This document shows, in pieces, positions 1-7,055 of a DNA stretch of 13,454 bases (within the stretch, counting starts at the first letter, position 1; every line of letters begins with the position of its first letter). The DNA comes from Pseudomonadota bacterium (GTDB lineage Bacteria; Pseudomonadota; Alphaproteobacteria; Acetobacterales; Acetobacteraceae): the NCBI GenBank assembly GCA_021805485.1, contig JAJZFF010000004.1:1-13454 (forward strand), written 5' to 3'. Position numbers and translations under genes: made by a program. The notes below the pieces were generated by a model. That model ran no database searches. It was not told the DNA's origin and saw only the letters and a program-made list of their open reading frames with translations.

Positions 1-399
1 GCCGTCGACATCCAGGCCGCCTTCGTCGACGCCGAACGCCTCACCGCCGGCAATGTGCGGCTCAACGTGACGGTCGCGCTCTCCTATGGCGGTCGCAGCG
101 AGATCGTCGCCGCCGCACGCCGCGTCGCGGAGGCGGCGCTGGCCGGCACGCTGGACCCGGCCGGGCTCGACGAGGCCGGCTTCGCCGACAAGCTCTTCAC
201 CGCCGGCACCCCGGACCCGGATCTCATTCTGCGCACCAGTGGCGAGCGCCGGCTGTCGAATTTCCTGCTGTGGCAGGCGGCCTATGCGGAACTGGTCTTC
301 CTCGACGTGCTCTGGCCGGATTTCGGCGCCCAGCATTTCGCCGAGGCGCTGGCCGACTATGCGCGGCGGGAGCGGCGTTTTGGCGCCCGGCCCGTCTGA
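1..399 (+). CDS. uppS: Undecaprenyl diphosphate synthase, C-terminal part (5' end outside window)
   Basis: This cis-prenyltransferase condenses isopentenyl-PP units onto farnesyl-PP to make the C55 lipid carrier used for peptidoglycan and other envelope polymers; it acts at the cytoplasmic membrane. The reading frame is open from base 1 and codes for 132 residues ending in TGA at 397-399. Visible family motifs are the RTSGERRLSNFLLWQ block with the following AYAELVF (IPP-binding region and dimer interface), then LWPDF near the C-terminus. The family is usually about 230-250 residues, so roughly 110 N-terminal residues, including the catalytic Asp region, lie upstream of the window. The first ATG-like or GTG codons inside are internal and not real starts. 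It is followed with overlap by cdsA, as in the common uppS-cdsA-dxr order. Identification is very secure. Confidence 0.95.
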   Translation, partial: AVDIQAAFVDAERLTAGNVRLNVTVALSYGGRSEIVAAARRVAEAALAGTLDPAGLDEAGFADKLFTAGTPDPDLILRTSGERRLSNFLLWQAAYAELVFLDVLWPDFGAQHFAEALADYARRERRFGARPV

Positions 400-1252
400 G
401 TCCCCGAGCGGCGCGAGGCCGGTCCTGCCAGAACTCGGCCTGCGCCTCCTCTCGGCGGCCATTCTCGGCCCGACGGCGCTGCTCTGCCTGTGGTTCGGCG
501 CGGTCCCCTGGATCCTGCTCATCGGCCTCGGCGCCGTGGGGCTCGGCGCCGAATGGGCCGTGCTCGCCGGCCAGCGTCCCTCCAGTGCCGCGGCGCTGGC
601 GCTGGTGGGCGGACTGGTCTTGGCCACGCTGGAAGGGGCAGTGGAGCATCAGGGGCTGGCGTTCGGGCTGCTCGGCTCGGGCGGGGCGCTGGCCTGGTGG
701 TTCGCGCGCCCGAGCGCCCACGCGCTGCGCCTGGCCGCCGGCGCGTTCTATATCGGACTGGCGATGCTGGCCCTGCTCTGGCTGCGTAGCGATCCAGGCG
801 CCGCGGGGTCGATCGGGCGGGCGAACACGCTGTTCCTGGTGTTGCTGGTCTGGGCCAGCGACAGCGGCGCCTATGTCGCCGGACGTGCGATCGGCGGGCC
901 AAAGCTGGCGCCCGCGATCTCGCCGGGCAAGACCTGGGCCGGCGCGCTCGGCGGGCTGGCCATCACCTGCCTGTTCGGGCTCGCCTTTGCCGGCTTTGCG
1001 CGCACCGCGCTGCCGGCGGCCAGCGCCTCGCTGCCGCACGCGGCGGTGATCGCCGGCGGGCTCGGGCTCGTGGCGCAGGCTGGCGATCTTCTCGAAAGTG
1101 CCATCAAACGTCATGTCGGGGTGAAGGACTCGGGCTGGCTGATCCCCGGCCATGGCGGCCTGCTCGATCGGCTGGACGCGCTGCTGGCGGCCGCGCCGGT
1201 GGCCGCCTTGCTATCACTCTGGACCGGCCGGGGAGCCTTGCTGTGGAGTTGA
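359..1252 (+). CDS. cdsA: Phosphatidate cytidylyltransferase (CDP-diacylglycerol synthase)
   Basis: This integral inner-membrane enzyme converts phosphatidic acid and CTP to CDP-diacylglycerol, the precursor of all major phospholipids. The protein is strongly hydrophobic with several predicted membrane segments. It carries the complete CdsA signature at about residues 247-273: SAIKRHVGVKDSG, then PGHGGLLDRLD with its conserved HGG and DR-x-D. At 297 residues the length is normal. The start is uncertain. ATG 359 overlaps uppS by 41 nt and has GAGG 12 nt upstream. TTG 380 has GGGAG 7 nt upstream, which is better spaced, and would give 290 residues starting just before the low-complexity linker ahead of the first membrane helix. 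The frame stays open further upstream, but that part is only a shadow of uppS. The stop overlaps the dxr start by 10 nt, suggesting coupled translation. Confidence 0.93.
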   Translation: MRGGSGVLAPGPSESPSGARPVLPELGLRLLSAAILGPTALLCLWFGAVPWILLIGLGAVGLGAEWAVLAGQRPSSAAALALVGGLVLATLEGAVEHQGLAFGLLGSGGALAWWFARPSAHALRLAAGAFYIGLAMLALLWLRSDPGAAGSIGRANTLFLVLLVWASDSGAYVAGRAIGGPKLAPAISPGKTWAGALGGLAITCLFGLAFAGFARTALPAASASLPHAAVIAGGLGLVAQAGDLLESAIKRHVGVKDSGWLIPGHGGLLDRLDALLAAAPVAALLSLWTGRGALLWS

Positions 1253-2400
1253 GAAGCGTCACCGTGCTGGGCAGTACCGGCAGCGTCGGCACCCAGACCG
1301 TTTCCCTGCTGCACGCGCCGGAGCGGTTTCGCGTCCGGGCCCTGGTGGGGGGGCGCAACGCCGCGCTGCTCGCCGAGCAGGCCCGCGCCCTCGGCGCCGA
1401 GCTGGCCGTGGTCAACGATGAGGGCGCCTATCCCGCCCTGCGGGACGCGCTCGCGGGCAGCGGCATCGCCTGCGCCGCCGGACCCGACGCCGTGGTGGCG
1501 GCGGCGGCGATGGACGCGGACTGGACCATGGCCGCCATCACCGGGGCGGCCGGGCTGCCGGCAACGCTGGCCGCGATCCGCCGCGGCCGCGCCGTCGCCC
1601 TGGCCAACAAGGAGGCGCTGGTCTCCGCCGGGGAGGTGATGCTGCGCGCCGTGCAGGCGGCCGGCGCCCAGTTGCTGCCGGTCGACTCCGAGCACAACGC
1701 CATTTTCCAGTCCCTCGCCGACGGCAACCGCGACGCAGTGGAACGGATCATCCTGACCGCGTCTGGCGGCCCGTTCAGGAACGCCAGTCTCGAGGAGATG
1801 GCGGCGGCAACGCCCGAGGCCGCGCTGCGCCATCCGGTCTGGTCGATGGGCGCCAAGATCAGCATCGATTCAGCGACGCTGATGAACAAGGGCCTGGAGC
1901 TGATCGAGGCGGTGCGCCTGTTCGCGCTGGCGCCGGAGCAGGTGGACATCCTGGTCCATCCGCAATCGGTGATCCATGGCATGGTCTGCTACCGCGACGG
2001 CAGCGTGCTGGCGCAACTCGGCTCGCCGGATATGCGTGTGCCGATCGCCCACACCCTGGCCTGGCCGGAGCGGATGACGACGGTGGCGCCGCGGCTCGAC
2101 CTGGCGCAGCTCGGGCGGCTCGACTTCGCGCCGCCGGATGCGGTGCGCTTTCCCGCCTTGCGTCTTGCCCGCGAGGCCTTGCAGGCAGGCGGCGGCGGCC
2201 CCACCATCCTGAGCGCCGCCAACGAGGTCGCAGTCGAGGCCTTCCTCGCCCGGCGCATCGGCTTTCTCGATATCGCCGCCACCGCCGAGCGCGTGCTGGC
2301 ACGGCTCGGCGCCCCGGCGCTGGACGATCTGGACACGGTGATCGCACTCGACCAGGCCGCGCGCCGCACCGCCGCGCAGATCATCGCTCGCGCCGCCTGA
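1243..2400 (+). CDS. dxr: 1-deoxy-D-xylulose 5-phosphate reductoisomerase
   Basis: This is the cytoplasmic NADPH-dependent enzyme that converts DXP to 2-C-methyl-D-erythritol 4-phosphate, the committed step of the MEP isoprenoid pathway and the target of fosmidomycin. It has 385 residues, a normal length. The N-terminal Rossmann motif VLGSTGSVGTQT is followed by LANKEALVSAGEV. The metal-binding VDSEHN supplies Asp148 and Glu150, HPVWSMG supplies His197, and MNKGLE supplies Glu219, matching E. coli Asp150, Glu152, His209 and Glu231 by eye; the loop after VDSEHNAIFQ is about 10 residues shorter than in E. coli. VHPQSVIHGMV and LGSPDMRVPIAHTLAWPER follow. The GTG start has GGGGAG at 1230-1235, 7 nt upstream, and overlaps cdsA by 10 nt. 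The isoprenoid product feeds UppS next door. Confidence 0.97.
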   Translation: MELRSVTVLGSTGSVGTQTVSLLHAPERFRVRALVGGRNAALLAEQARALGAELAVVNDEGAYPALRDALAGSGIACAAGPDAVVAAAAMDADWTMAAITGAAGLPATLAAIRRGRAVALANKEALVSAGEVMLRAVQAAGAQLLPVDSEHNAIFQSLADGNRDAVERIILTASGGPFRNASLEEMAAATPEAALRHPVWSMGAKISIDSATLMNKGLELIEAVRLFALAPEQVDILVHPQSVIHGMVCYRDGSVLAQLGSPDMRVPIAHTLAWPERMTTVAPRLDLAQLGRLDFAPPDAVRFPALRLAREALQAGGGGPTILSAANEVAVEAFLARRIGFLDIAATAERVLARLGAPALDDLDTVIALDQAARRTAAQIIARAA

Positions 2401-2428
2401 TACTCGCCGCCTGACACTCGCCCGCCAC
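2401..2428 (+). repeat. Degenerate tandem repeat at the dxr stop codon
   Basis: The end of dxr reads CTCGCGCCGCCTGA (2387-2400) and is followed directly by TACTCGCCGCCTGA (2401-2414) and then a more diverged CACTCGCCCGCC. This looks like a 14-bp slippage duplication that copies the dxr stop codon context into the 45-bp gap before rseP. No regulatory role is evident. Confidence 0.5.
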
Positions 2429-2445
2429 CCAGGGGATCGGAGACC

Positions 2446-3561
2446 ATGCTGCTGCATTTCCCGGACGCCGCCCGCACCGCGATCGCGTTTGCCATCGTGC
2501 TCGGGGTTCTGGTGTTCGTGCACGAACTCGGTCACTACCTCGCCGCCCGCTGGCGTGGCGTGCATGTCGAGACCTTCGCCATCGGTTTCGGCCACCCGCT
2601 GGCGCGCTGGACCGACCGGCGCGGCACGGTCTGGAAGCTCGGCTGGCTGCCGCTCGGCGGCTTCGTCAAACTGCACGGCCAGGGGCTCGCCGGGGGAACG
2701 GAACCGGCCCCGAGCGACGGGCCGCTGCGGCCCGGCCGCACCTTCCACGACAAGCCGGTGCTGTCGCGCGCCATCGTCGTCGCCGCCGGGCCGGTGGCGA
2801 ACTTCCTGCTCGCCATCGTGCTGTTCGCCGCCCTCTTCGCCACCGCCGGCCGACCGGTCGCCTTGCCCGTCGTCGGTGAAGTGACCCCCAACTCGGCCGC
2901 CGCGCGCGGCGGTCTCGCCCCTGGGGACCGCATCCTCGCCATCAACGGCACCGAGATCAGCCGCTTCCAGGACATCCAGCGCATCGTCCAGGCACGCCCG
3001 GACACCGTGCTGGCCCTGAGCGTGCAGCGCGACGGCAAGGAGATTCCGCTGGCGGTGACGACCGGCAGCCGCGAACAGAACGGCAGCCGCATCGGCCTGC
3101 TCGGCATCAGCGGCGGCGCCGCCATCCTCGAGCGTCTGTCGCCGCCCGCCGCCCTGGTGGCAGGGACCGAGGAGACCTGGCAGATCGCCCGCGACACCGC
3201 GGTCAGTCTCTGGCAGATGCTGCGCGGCCAACGCGGCGCGGACGATCTCGGCGGGCCGCTCCGCATTGCCGAATTGTCGGGCCAGGTCGCGCGCCTGGGC
3301 GTCCCCAGCCTCGTCTCCTTCATCGCCCTTCTCTCGGTCAATCTCGGCCTGATCAATCTCTTTCCGGTTCCGGTCCTGGACGGCGGGCATCTCCTGTTCT
3401 ATCTGGCCGAGGTCTTGCTGGGACGGCCGATTCCAGCCCGCGCACAGGAAATCGGGCTGCGCGCCGGATTTGCCGTCCTGGTTGGGGTGTTCGTGTTTGC
3501 AACATGGAACGATCTCAGCCATTTCGGGCTGTTCCGCTGGATCGCCGGACTGATCGGGTGA
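2446..3561 (+). CDS. rseP: RIP-type zinc metalloprotease, RseP/MmpA family (site-2 protease)
   Basis: This inner-membrane protease performs intramembrane cleavage, classically of anti-sigma factors in envelope stress signalling; the Caulobacter homologue MmpA cleaves PodJ. The zinc-binding HELGH is at residues 26-30 in the first membrane helix. The third zinc ligand lies in the LDG motif (PVPVLDGGH, Asp312) in a C-terminal helix. Between them is one PDZ domain, about residues 140-205, containing ARGGLAPGDRILAINGTEI. At 371 residues with a single PDZ it is shorter than E. coli RseP (450 residues, two PDZ domains), as is usual for alphaproteobacterial members. The ATG is preceded by AGGGGA at 2431-2436 and GGAG at 2439-2442. 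It lies between dxr and bamA in the conserved cluster. Its substrate cannot be told from the window. Confidence 0.95.
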   Translation: MLLHFPDAARTAIAFAIVLGVLVFVHELGHYLAARWRGVHVETFAIGFGHPLARWTDRRGTVWKLGWLPLGGFVKLHGQGLAGGTEPAPSDGPLRPGRTFHDKPVLSRAIVVAAGPVANFLLAIVLFAALFATAGRPVALPVVGEVTPNSAAARGGLAPGDRILAINGTEISRFQDIQRIVQARPDTVLALSVQRDGKEIPLAVTTGSREQNGSRIGLLGISGGAAILERLSPPAALVAGTEETWQIARDTAVSLWQMLRGQRGADDLGGPLRIAELSGQVARLGVPSLVSFIALLSVNLGLINLFPVPVLDGGHLLFYLAEVLLGRPIPARAQEIGLRAGFAVLVGVFVFATWNDLSHFGLFRWIAGLIG

Positions 3562-3592
3562 GCGAGCGACCGGGTGAGCGAGCGACCGGGTG
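3555..3592 (+). repeat. Perfect 16-bp tandem duplication across the rseP stop codon
   Basis: CGGGTGAGCGAGCGAC occurs at 3555-3570 and again at 3571-3586, followed by a partial third copy CGGGTG at 3587-3592. The first copy contains the rseP TGA (3559-3561). It occupies the start of the 81-bp gap between rseP and bamA. Confidence 0.85.
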
Positions 3593-3599
3593 CGGGATG

Positions 3600-3616
3600 G
3601 GCCCGGGCTTCGGGCC
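3600..3616 (+). other. Short GC-only hairpin in the rseP-bamA gap
   Basis: GGCCCG (3600-3605) can pair with CGGGCC (3611-3616) across a 5-nt loop, GGCTT. It lies about 15-25 nt before the bamA Shine-Dalgarno region (GGGAGAAGG, 3631-3639). There is no T-run, so it is not a typical intrinsic terminator. It could affect bamA mRNA processing, or simply reflect high GC content. Confidence 0.35.
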
Positions 3617-3642
3617 GGCAGGGTTGAGGTGGGAGAAGGTCT

Positions 3643-6105
3643 TTGGCGCGTCTGCGTGGTGCGATGATTGGGCTGGCCTGCCTGGTCGCGGTGGCCGAGG
3701 TGGCGTCTGGCCAGCAGCCCGGCCCGGAGCCGTCCGGCCCGCCTAATCTCGGGCCGGAGCCGGCACCAGCCCCCGCGCCGCCGCCCCCCGCCGCAGCGCC
3801 GACACCAGCCAAGGCCGCCCCGGTGCGCGCGCCCGAACGGGCCGCGCCGGAACGGGTCGCGCCGGTCAATCCCGCCGATGTCATCGAATCGGTCCGCGTC
3901 GAAGGCAACAAGCGGATCGAGGCCGGGACGATCGAGTCCTACATGCTGCTGCGCCCCGGCGATGCCTTCAGCGAGGGGCTGATGGATCGCAGCCTGAAGG
4001 CGCTCTACGCGACCGGGTTGTTCTCCGACGTCTCGCTCAAGCGGGACGGCCAGAACCTGGTGGTGCAGGTGACCGAGAACCCGATCGTCGACCGTGTCGC
4101 CTTCGAGGGCAACAGCGAGATTTCCGATGACGATCTGGCCAAGGAAACGCAGCTGCGTGCCCGCGCCGTCTACACCGCCGCCCAGGCCGAGACCGACCGC
4201 CAGCATCTGCTCGATGTCTATGCGCACCACGGCTATTTCGGCGCGAGCATCACCCCCAAGGTGATCCGCCTGGCGGACAACCGCGTCAATGTGGTGTTCA
4301 ACATCAAGGAGGGTGAACACACACTGATCAGCCGCATCGCCTTCGTCGGCAACCACGTGTTCAGCGAAAGCGCACTGCGCGACGTGATCACGAGCCGGCA
4401 GGAAGTGTGGTGGAATTTTCTCACCAGCAGCGACAGCTACGATCCCGCGCGCGTCGCCTACGACAAGGAGCAGCTGCGCCGGTTCTACCTTCGCAACGGC
4501 TATGCCGACTTCAAGGTGATCTCGGCCAACGCCGAGCTGTCACCCGACCGACGTTCGTTCTTTCTCACCTTCACCCTCTCCGAGGGCGAGCGCTACCACG
4601 TCGGAAGCATCACGATCGATTCCGAGATCCGCTCGCTCGAGGGCAAGACACTGCGCGACAGCGTCAAGATCCGTTCGGGCGACGTCTACAACGGCGATCT
4701 GATCGAGAGTTCGATCGAAGCGATCAAGAAGGATGCGATGGATCGCGGCTTGACGTTCGTGGATGTCAAGCCGGAGATCAAGCGCAACGCCGCCAAGAAG
4801 CTCATCGATCTGCGCTTCGTCGTCGCGCACGGACCGCGGATCTATGTCGAGCGGATCGACATCACCGGCAACACGCGCACGCAGGACCGCGTCGTGCGGC
4901 GGCAATTCGCCTTCGCCGAGGGCGATCCGCTCAATCAGGACCAGATCAAGAGCACCAAGCAGGCGCTCCAGGATCTCGGCTATTTCGGCAAGGTGGACAT
5001 CACCACCTCGCCCGGCTCGGCGCCGGACCGCTCGGTGGTGAACGCCGTCGTCGAGGACAAGGCGACAGGCCAGTTCCAGCTCGGCGGCGGCTACTCGACC
5101 GACATCGGCCCGCTGCTCAATCTCGGTCTGACCGAAAAGAACATTCTCGGCAGCGGCAACGATGCCGGCATCACCGGGGTGATCGCACTCTACGAAACGT
5201 CGGTGGACCTGAACTTCACCAACCCGTACCTGTTCGACCGCAACCTGGTCTCGAGCAGTGATCTTTTCTATTCGAACCTGAACGACTACTTCATCGCCGC
5301 CTTCAACGAGCGCCGCGTCGGCTTCAGCGAAACCGTCGGCTATCAGATCTCCAACCATCTGCGCCAGTCCTGGAGCTACCAGCTCGCCGAGCGCCAGATC
5401 TACAATGTCGCGAGCTATGCCAGCAGCTATATCCAGAACCAGAACTTCATCTCGACATTGTCGCAGATCGGCCAGGTGATCACGCTCGACTATCGCGACA
5501 GCGCGACGAACCCGCATACCGGCTTCGTCACCCGTCTCGGCACCGATTATGCCGGGCTCGGCGGCAACGCCAATTTCGAGCGCTTCTCGCTCGACGGCCA
5601 GTACCTGATCCCGCTCGACCGCTTGACCGGCAACAGCGACTGGGGCATCGCCATCTCCGGCAGTGGCGCCTATCTGGCGCAGAGCGGCCAGTCCTACATC
5701 GTCGACCGGTTCTTCCTCGGCGGCTATAATCTGCGTGGCTTTCTCGATGGCGGCGTCGGCCCGCACGATCCCTTCACCGGTGACAGCCTTGGCGGCAACC
5801 TGATGTGGACGCAATCGACCGAACTGCGCTTCCCGCTGCCGGTGCCGCCGGATCTCGGCGTCTCGGGGCGGGTGTTCGCCGATCTCGGCAGCTTGCAGGG
5901 CCTGCAAGAGGTCCGCGGCAATCCGCTTTACCGCAACAATGGCCAGCTCTACGCCAACGATGGCTCGATCCGCGTCGGCGCCGGCTTCGGCATCACCTGG
6001 AACAGCCCGTTCGGCCTGATCAACCTGGACATCGCCGACCCGATCGTCAAAAGGAACTACGATCAGACCGAGATTTTCCGCATCGGCTTTGGCACGAGGT
6101 TCTAA
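3643..6105 (+). CDS. bamA: Outer membrane protein assembly factor BamA (Omp85 family)
   Basis: This is the core of the BAM complex, folding and inserting beta-barrel proteins into the outer membrane. It has 820 residues (E. coli 810). An N-terminal signal peptide, with Arg3 and Arg5 then a hydrophobic core, probably ends at ASG-Q near residue 23. A Pro/Ala-rich linker spans about 24-78. Five POTRA domains start near residues 80, 146, 226, 318 and 397, with repeated G-N motifs such as VRVEGNKRI, VAFEGN, IAFVGN and IDITGN. The barrel runs from about 478 to the C-terminal Phe, the usual last residue of OMPs. The lid-loop motif LRGF is at 697-700 (Arg698). The start is TTG 3643, with GGGAG ending 7 nt upstream and an in-frame stop at 3625-3627 excluding anything earlier. 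The later ATG 3664 would remove the basic residues of the signal peptide. The stop abuts the next gene. Confidence 0.96.
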   Translation: MARLRGAMIGLACLVAVAEVASGQQPGPEPSGPPNLGPEPAPAPAPPPPAAAPTPAKAAPVRAPERAAPERVAPVNPADVIESVRVEGNKRIEAGTIESYMLLRPGDAFSEGLMDRSLKALYATGLFSDVSLKRDGQNLVVQVTENPIVDRVAFEGNSEISDDDLAKETQLRARAVYTAAQAETDRQHLLDVYAHHGYFGASITPKVIRLADNRVNVVFNIKEGEHTLISRIAFVGNHVFSESALRDVITSRQEVWWNFLTSSDSYDPARVAYDKEQLRRFYLRNGYADFKVISANAELSPDRRSFFLTFTLSEGERYHVGSITIDSEIRSLEGKTLRDSVKIRSGDVYNGDLIESSIEAIKKDAMDRGLTFVDVKPEIKRNAAKKLIDLRFVVAHGPRIYVERIDITGNTRTQDRVVRRQFAFAEGDPLNQDQIKSTKQALQDLGYFGKVDITTSPGSAPDRSVVNAVVEDKATGQFQLGGGYSTDIGPLLNLGLTEKNILGSGNDAGITGVIALYETSVDLNFTNPYLFDRNLVSSSDLFYSNLNDYFIAAFNERRVGFSETVGYQISNHLRQSWSYQLAERQIYNVASYASSYIQNQNFISTLSQIGQVITLDYRDSATNPHTGFVTRLGTDYAGLGGNANFERFSLDGQYLIPLDRLTGNSDWGIAISGSGAYLAQSGQSYIVDRFFLGGYNLRGFLDGGVGPHDPFTGDSLGGNLMWTQSTELRFPLPVPPDLGVSGRVFADLGSLQGLQEVRGNPLYRNNGQLYANDGSIRVGAGFGITWNSPFGLINLDIADPIVKRNYDQTEIFRIGFGTRF

Positions 6106-7047
6106 GTGCGCATCTTTCCGGCTGCCGCCCGCCTTCCCGCCCTTGTGGGCCTGATCCTGTTTGCGGCCTCACCGGCCATGGCCGAGGACTGGTTCATGCC
6201 CGGCCAGGGCCAGCAGCCCGGGGCCGCAGCACCGCGCGCGGCCAAGCCGACGGGCCTGGCCGCACCCGCAGGCCCGCCCGCGCTCCCCGCCGGCCAGGTC
6301 CCGGGCGCGGCGCCGGGCGCCGAGGCGGCGCAGCAGCCGCCGCCGCAAGTGCCCTTGCCGCCGCCGCCGACCCTGCCGCCGATGGCCAAGGTGGCGCCGC
6401 CGCCGGCCGTGGTGGTCGGCGTGCTCGCCGTGCCGGATGTCATGCGCAGCTCCACCGCGGCGCAGGAAATCGAGCGGGTCTTCGGCCAACGCCGGGACAA
6501 GCTCAACCAGGACGCGCAGAAGGAGCAGGCGGCCTGGCGCGACATGCAGGAGTCGCTGGTCAACGAGCGCGCCAAGCTGAGCCCGGAGCAGATCCGCACC
6601 CGCGAACGCCAGCTGCAGGAGCGCATCACCACCGCCCAGCGTACTTTCCGCGAGCGCGGCAAGATCATCCAGGATAGCGCCCAGTACTCGCTGGCGCAGA
6701 TCGAGCGGACCCTGGTCTCGGTGATCCGCCAGGTTGCCGAGGCCCATGGCATGAACCTGGTGCTGCACCGCGCACAGGTCGCGCTCAACATCAATGAGCT
6801 CGATATCACGGCCGATGTGACCAAGCAGATCAACGCCGTCCTGCCGAAAGTCGTGATCCCGCCGGACGGGCAGGAGCCGACCGCCGAGCTGGCCAAGCAG
6901 GCGGCCGAAAAGGCTGCCGCGGCGACGCCGGCGGCAGCGGCCCCGGCGGCAGCCACTCCGGCGCCGGCGACCCCGGCGGCGTCCAACTCGGAACCCAAGC
7001 CGGCGGCGGCGCCGGTCCCGGCGGCCCCGGCGAACCCGAAGCCCTGA
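6106..7047 (+). CDS. Skp/OmpH-family periplasmic chaperone with long Pro/Ala-rich arms
   Basis: This is probably the periplasmic chaperone that holds unfolded outer-membrane proteins between the Sec translocon and BamA. A signal peptide ends at AMA-ED (residue 26). Residues about 27-100 are rich in Pro, Ala and Gly. An OmpH-like core spans about 101-245: a short beta strand (VVVGVLAVPDVM), then a long charged helical hairpin rich in Gln, Arg and Glu with coiled-coil character, then a return strand region around NLVLHRAQVALNI and DITADV. The tail, 250-313, is almost entirely Ala, Pro and Thr. At 313 residues it is about twice the length of E. coli Skp (about 160). GTG 6106 follows the bamA TAA with no gap, and GAGG at 6096-6099 is 6 nt upstream. 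Position between bamA and lpxD supports the assignment; the core sequence is divergent. Confidence 0.85.
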   Translation: MRIFPAAARLPALVGLILFAASPAMAEDWFMPGQGQQPGAAAPRAAKPTGLAAPAGPPALPAGQVPGAAPGAEAAQQPPPQVPLPPPPTLPPMAKVAPPPAVVVGVLAVPDVMRSSTAAQEIERVFGQRRDKLNQDAQKEQAAWRDMQESLVNERAKLSPEQIRTRERQLQERITTAQRTFRERGKIIQDSAQYSLAQIERTLVSVIRQVAEAHGMNLVLHRAQVALNINELDITADVTKQINAVLPKVVIPPDGQEPTAELAKQAAEKAAAATPAAAAPAAATPAPATPAASNSEPKPAAAPVPAAPANPKP

Positions 7048-7055
7048 TCGGACCG

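Noticed and set aside
1870..4356. 828-codon open frame on the minus strand across dxr, rseP and the start of bamA
   Set aside because: It runs antisense to three securely identified genes, has no recognisable domain, and has the His/Asp/Gln-rich composition typical of antisense frames in GC-rich DNA.
4540..5907. 455-codon minus-strand frame opposite bamA
   Set aside because: Antisense to well-supported POTRA and barrel sequence; composition is that of a shadow frame.
6880..7047. Ala/Pro codon repeats at the end of the Skp-like gene as a possible frameshift or DNA repeat array
   Set aside because: The frame is intact to its stop and no fixed-length DNA repeat unit is evident; it is a low-complexity protein tail.
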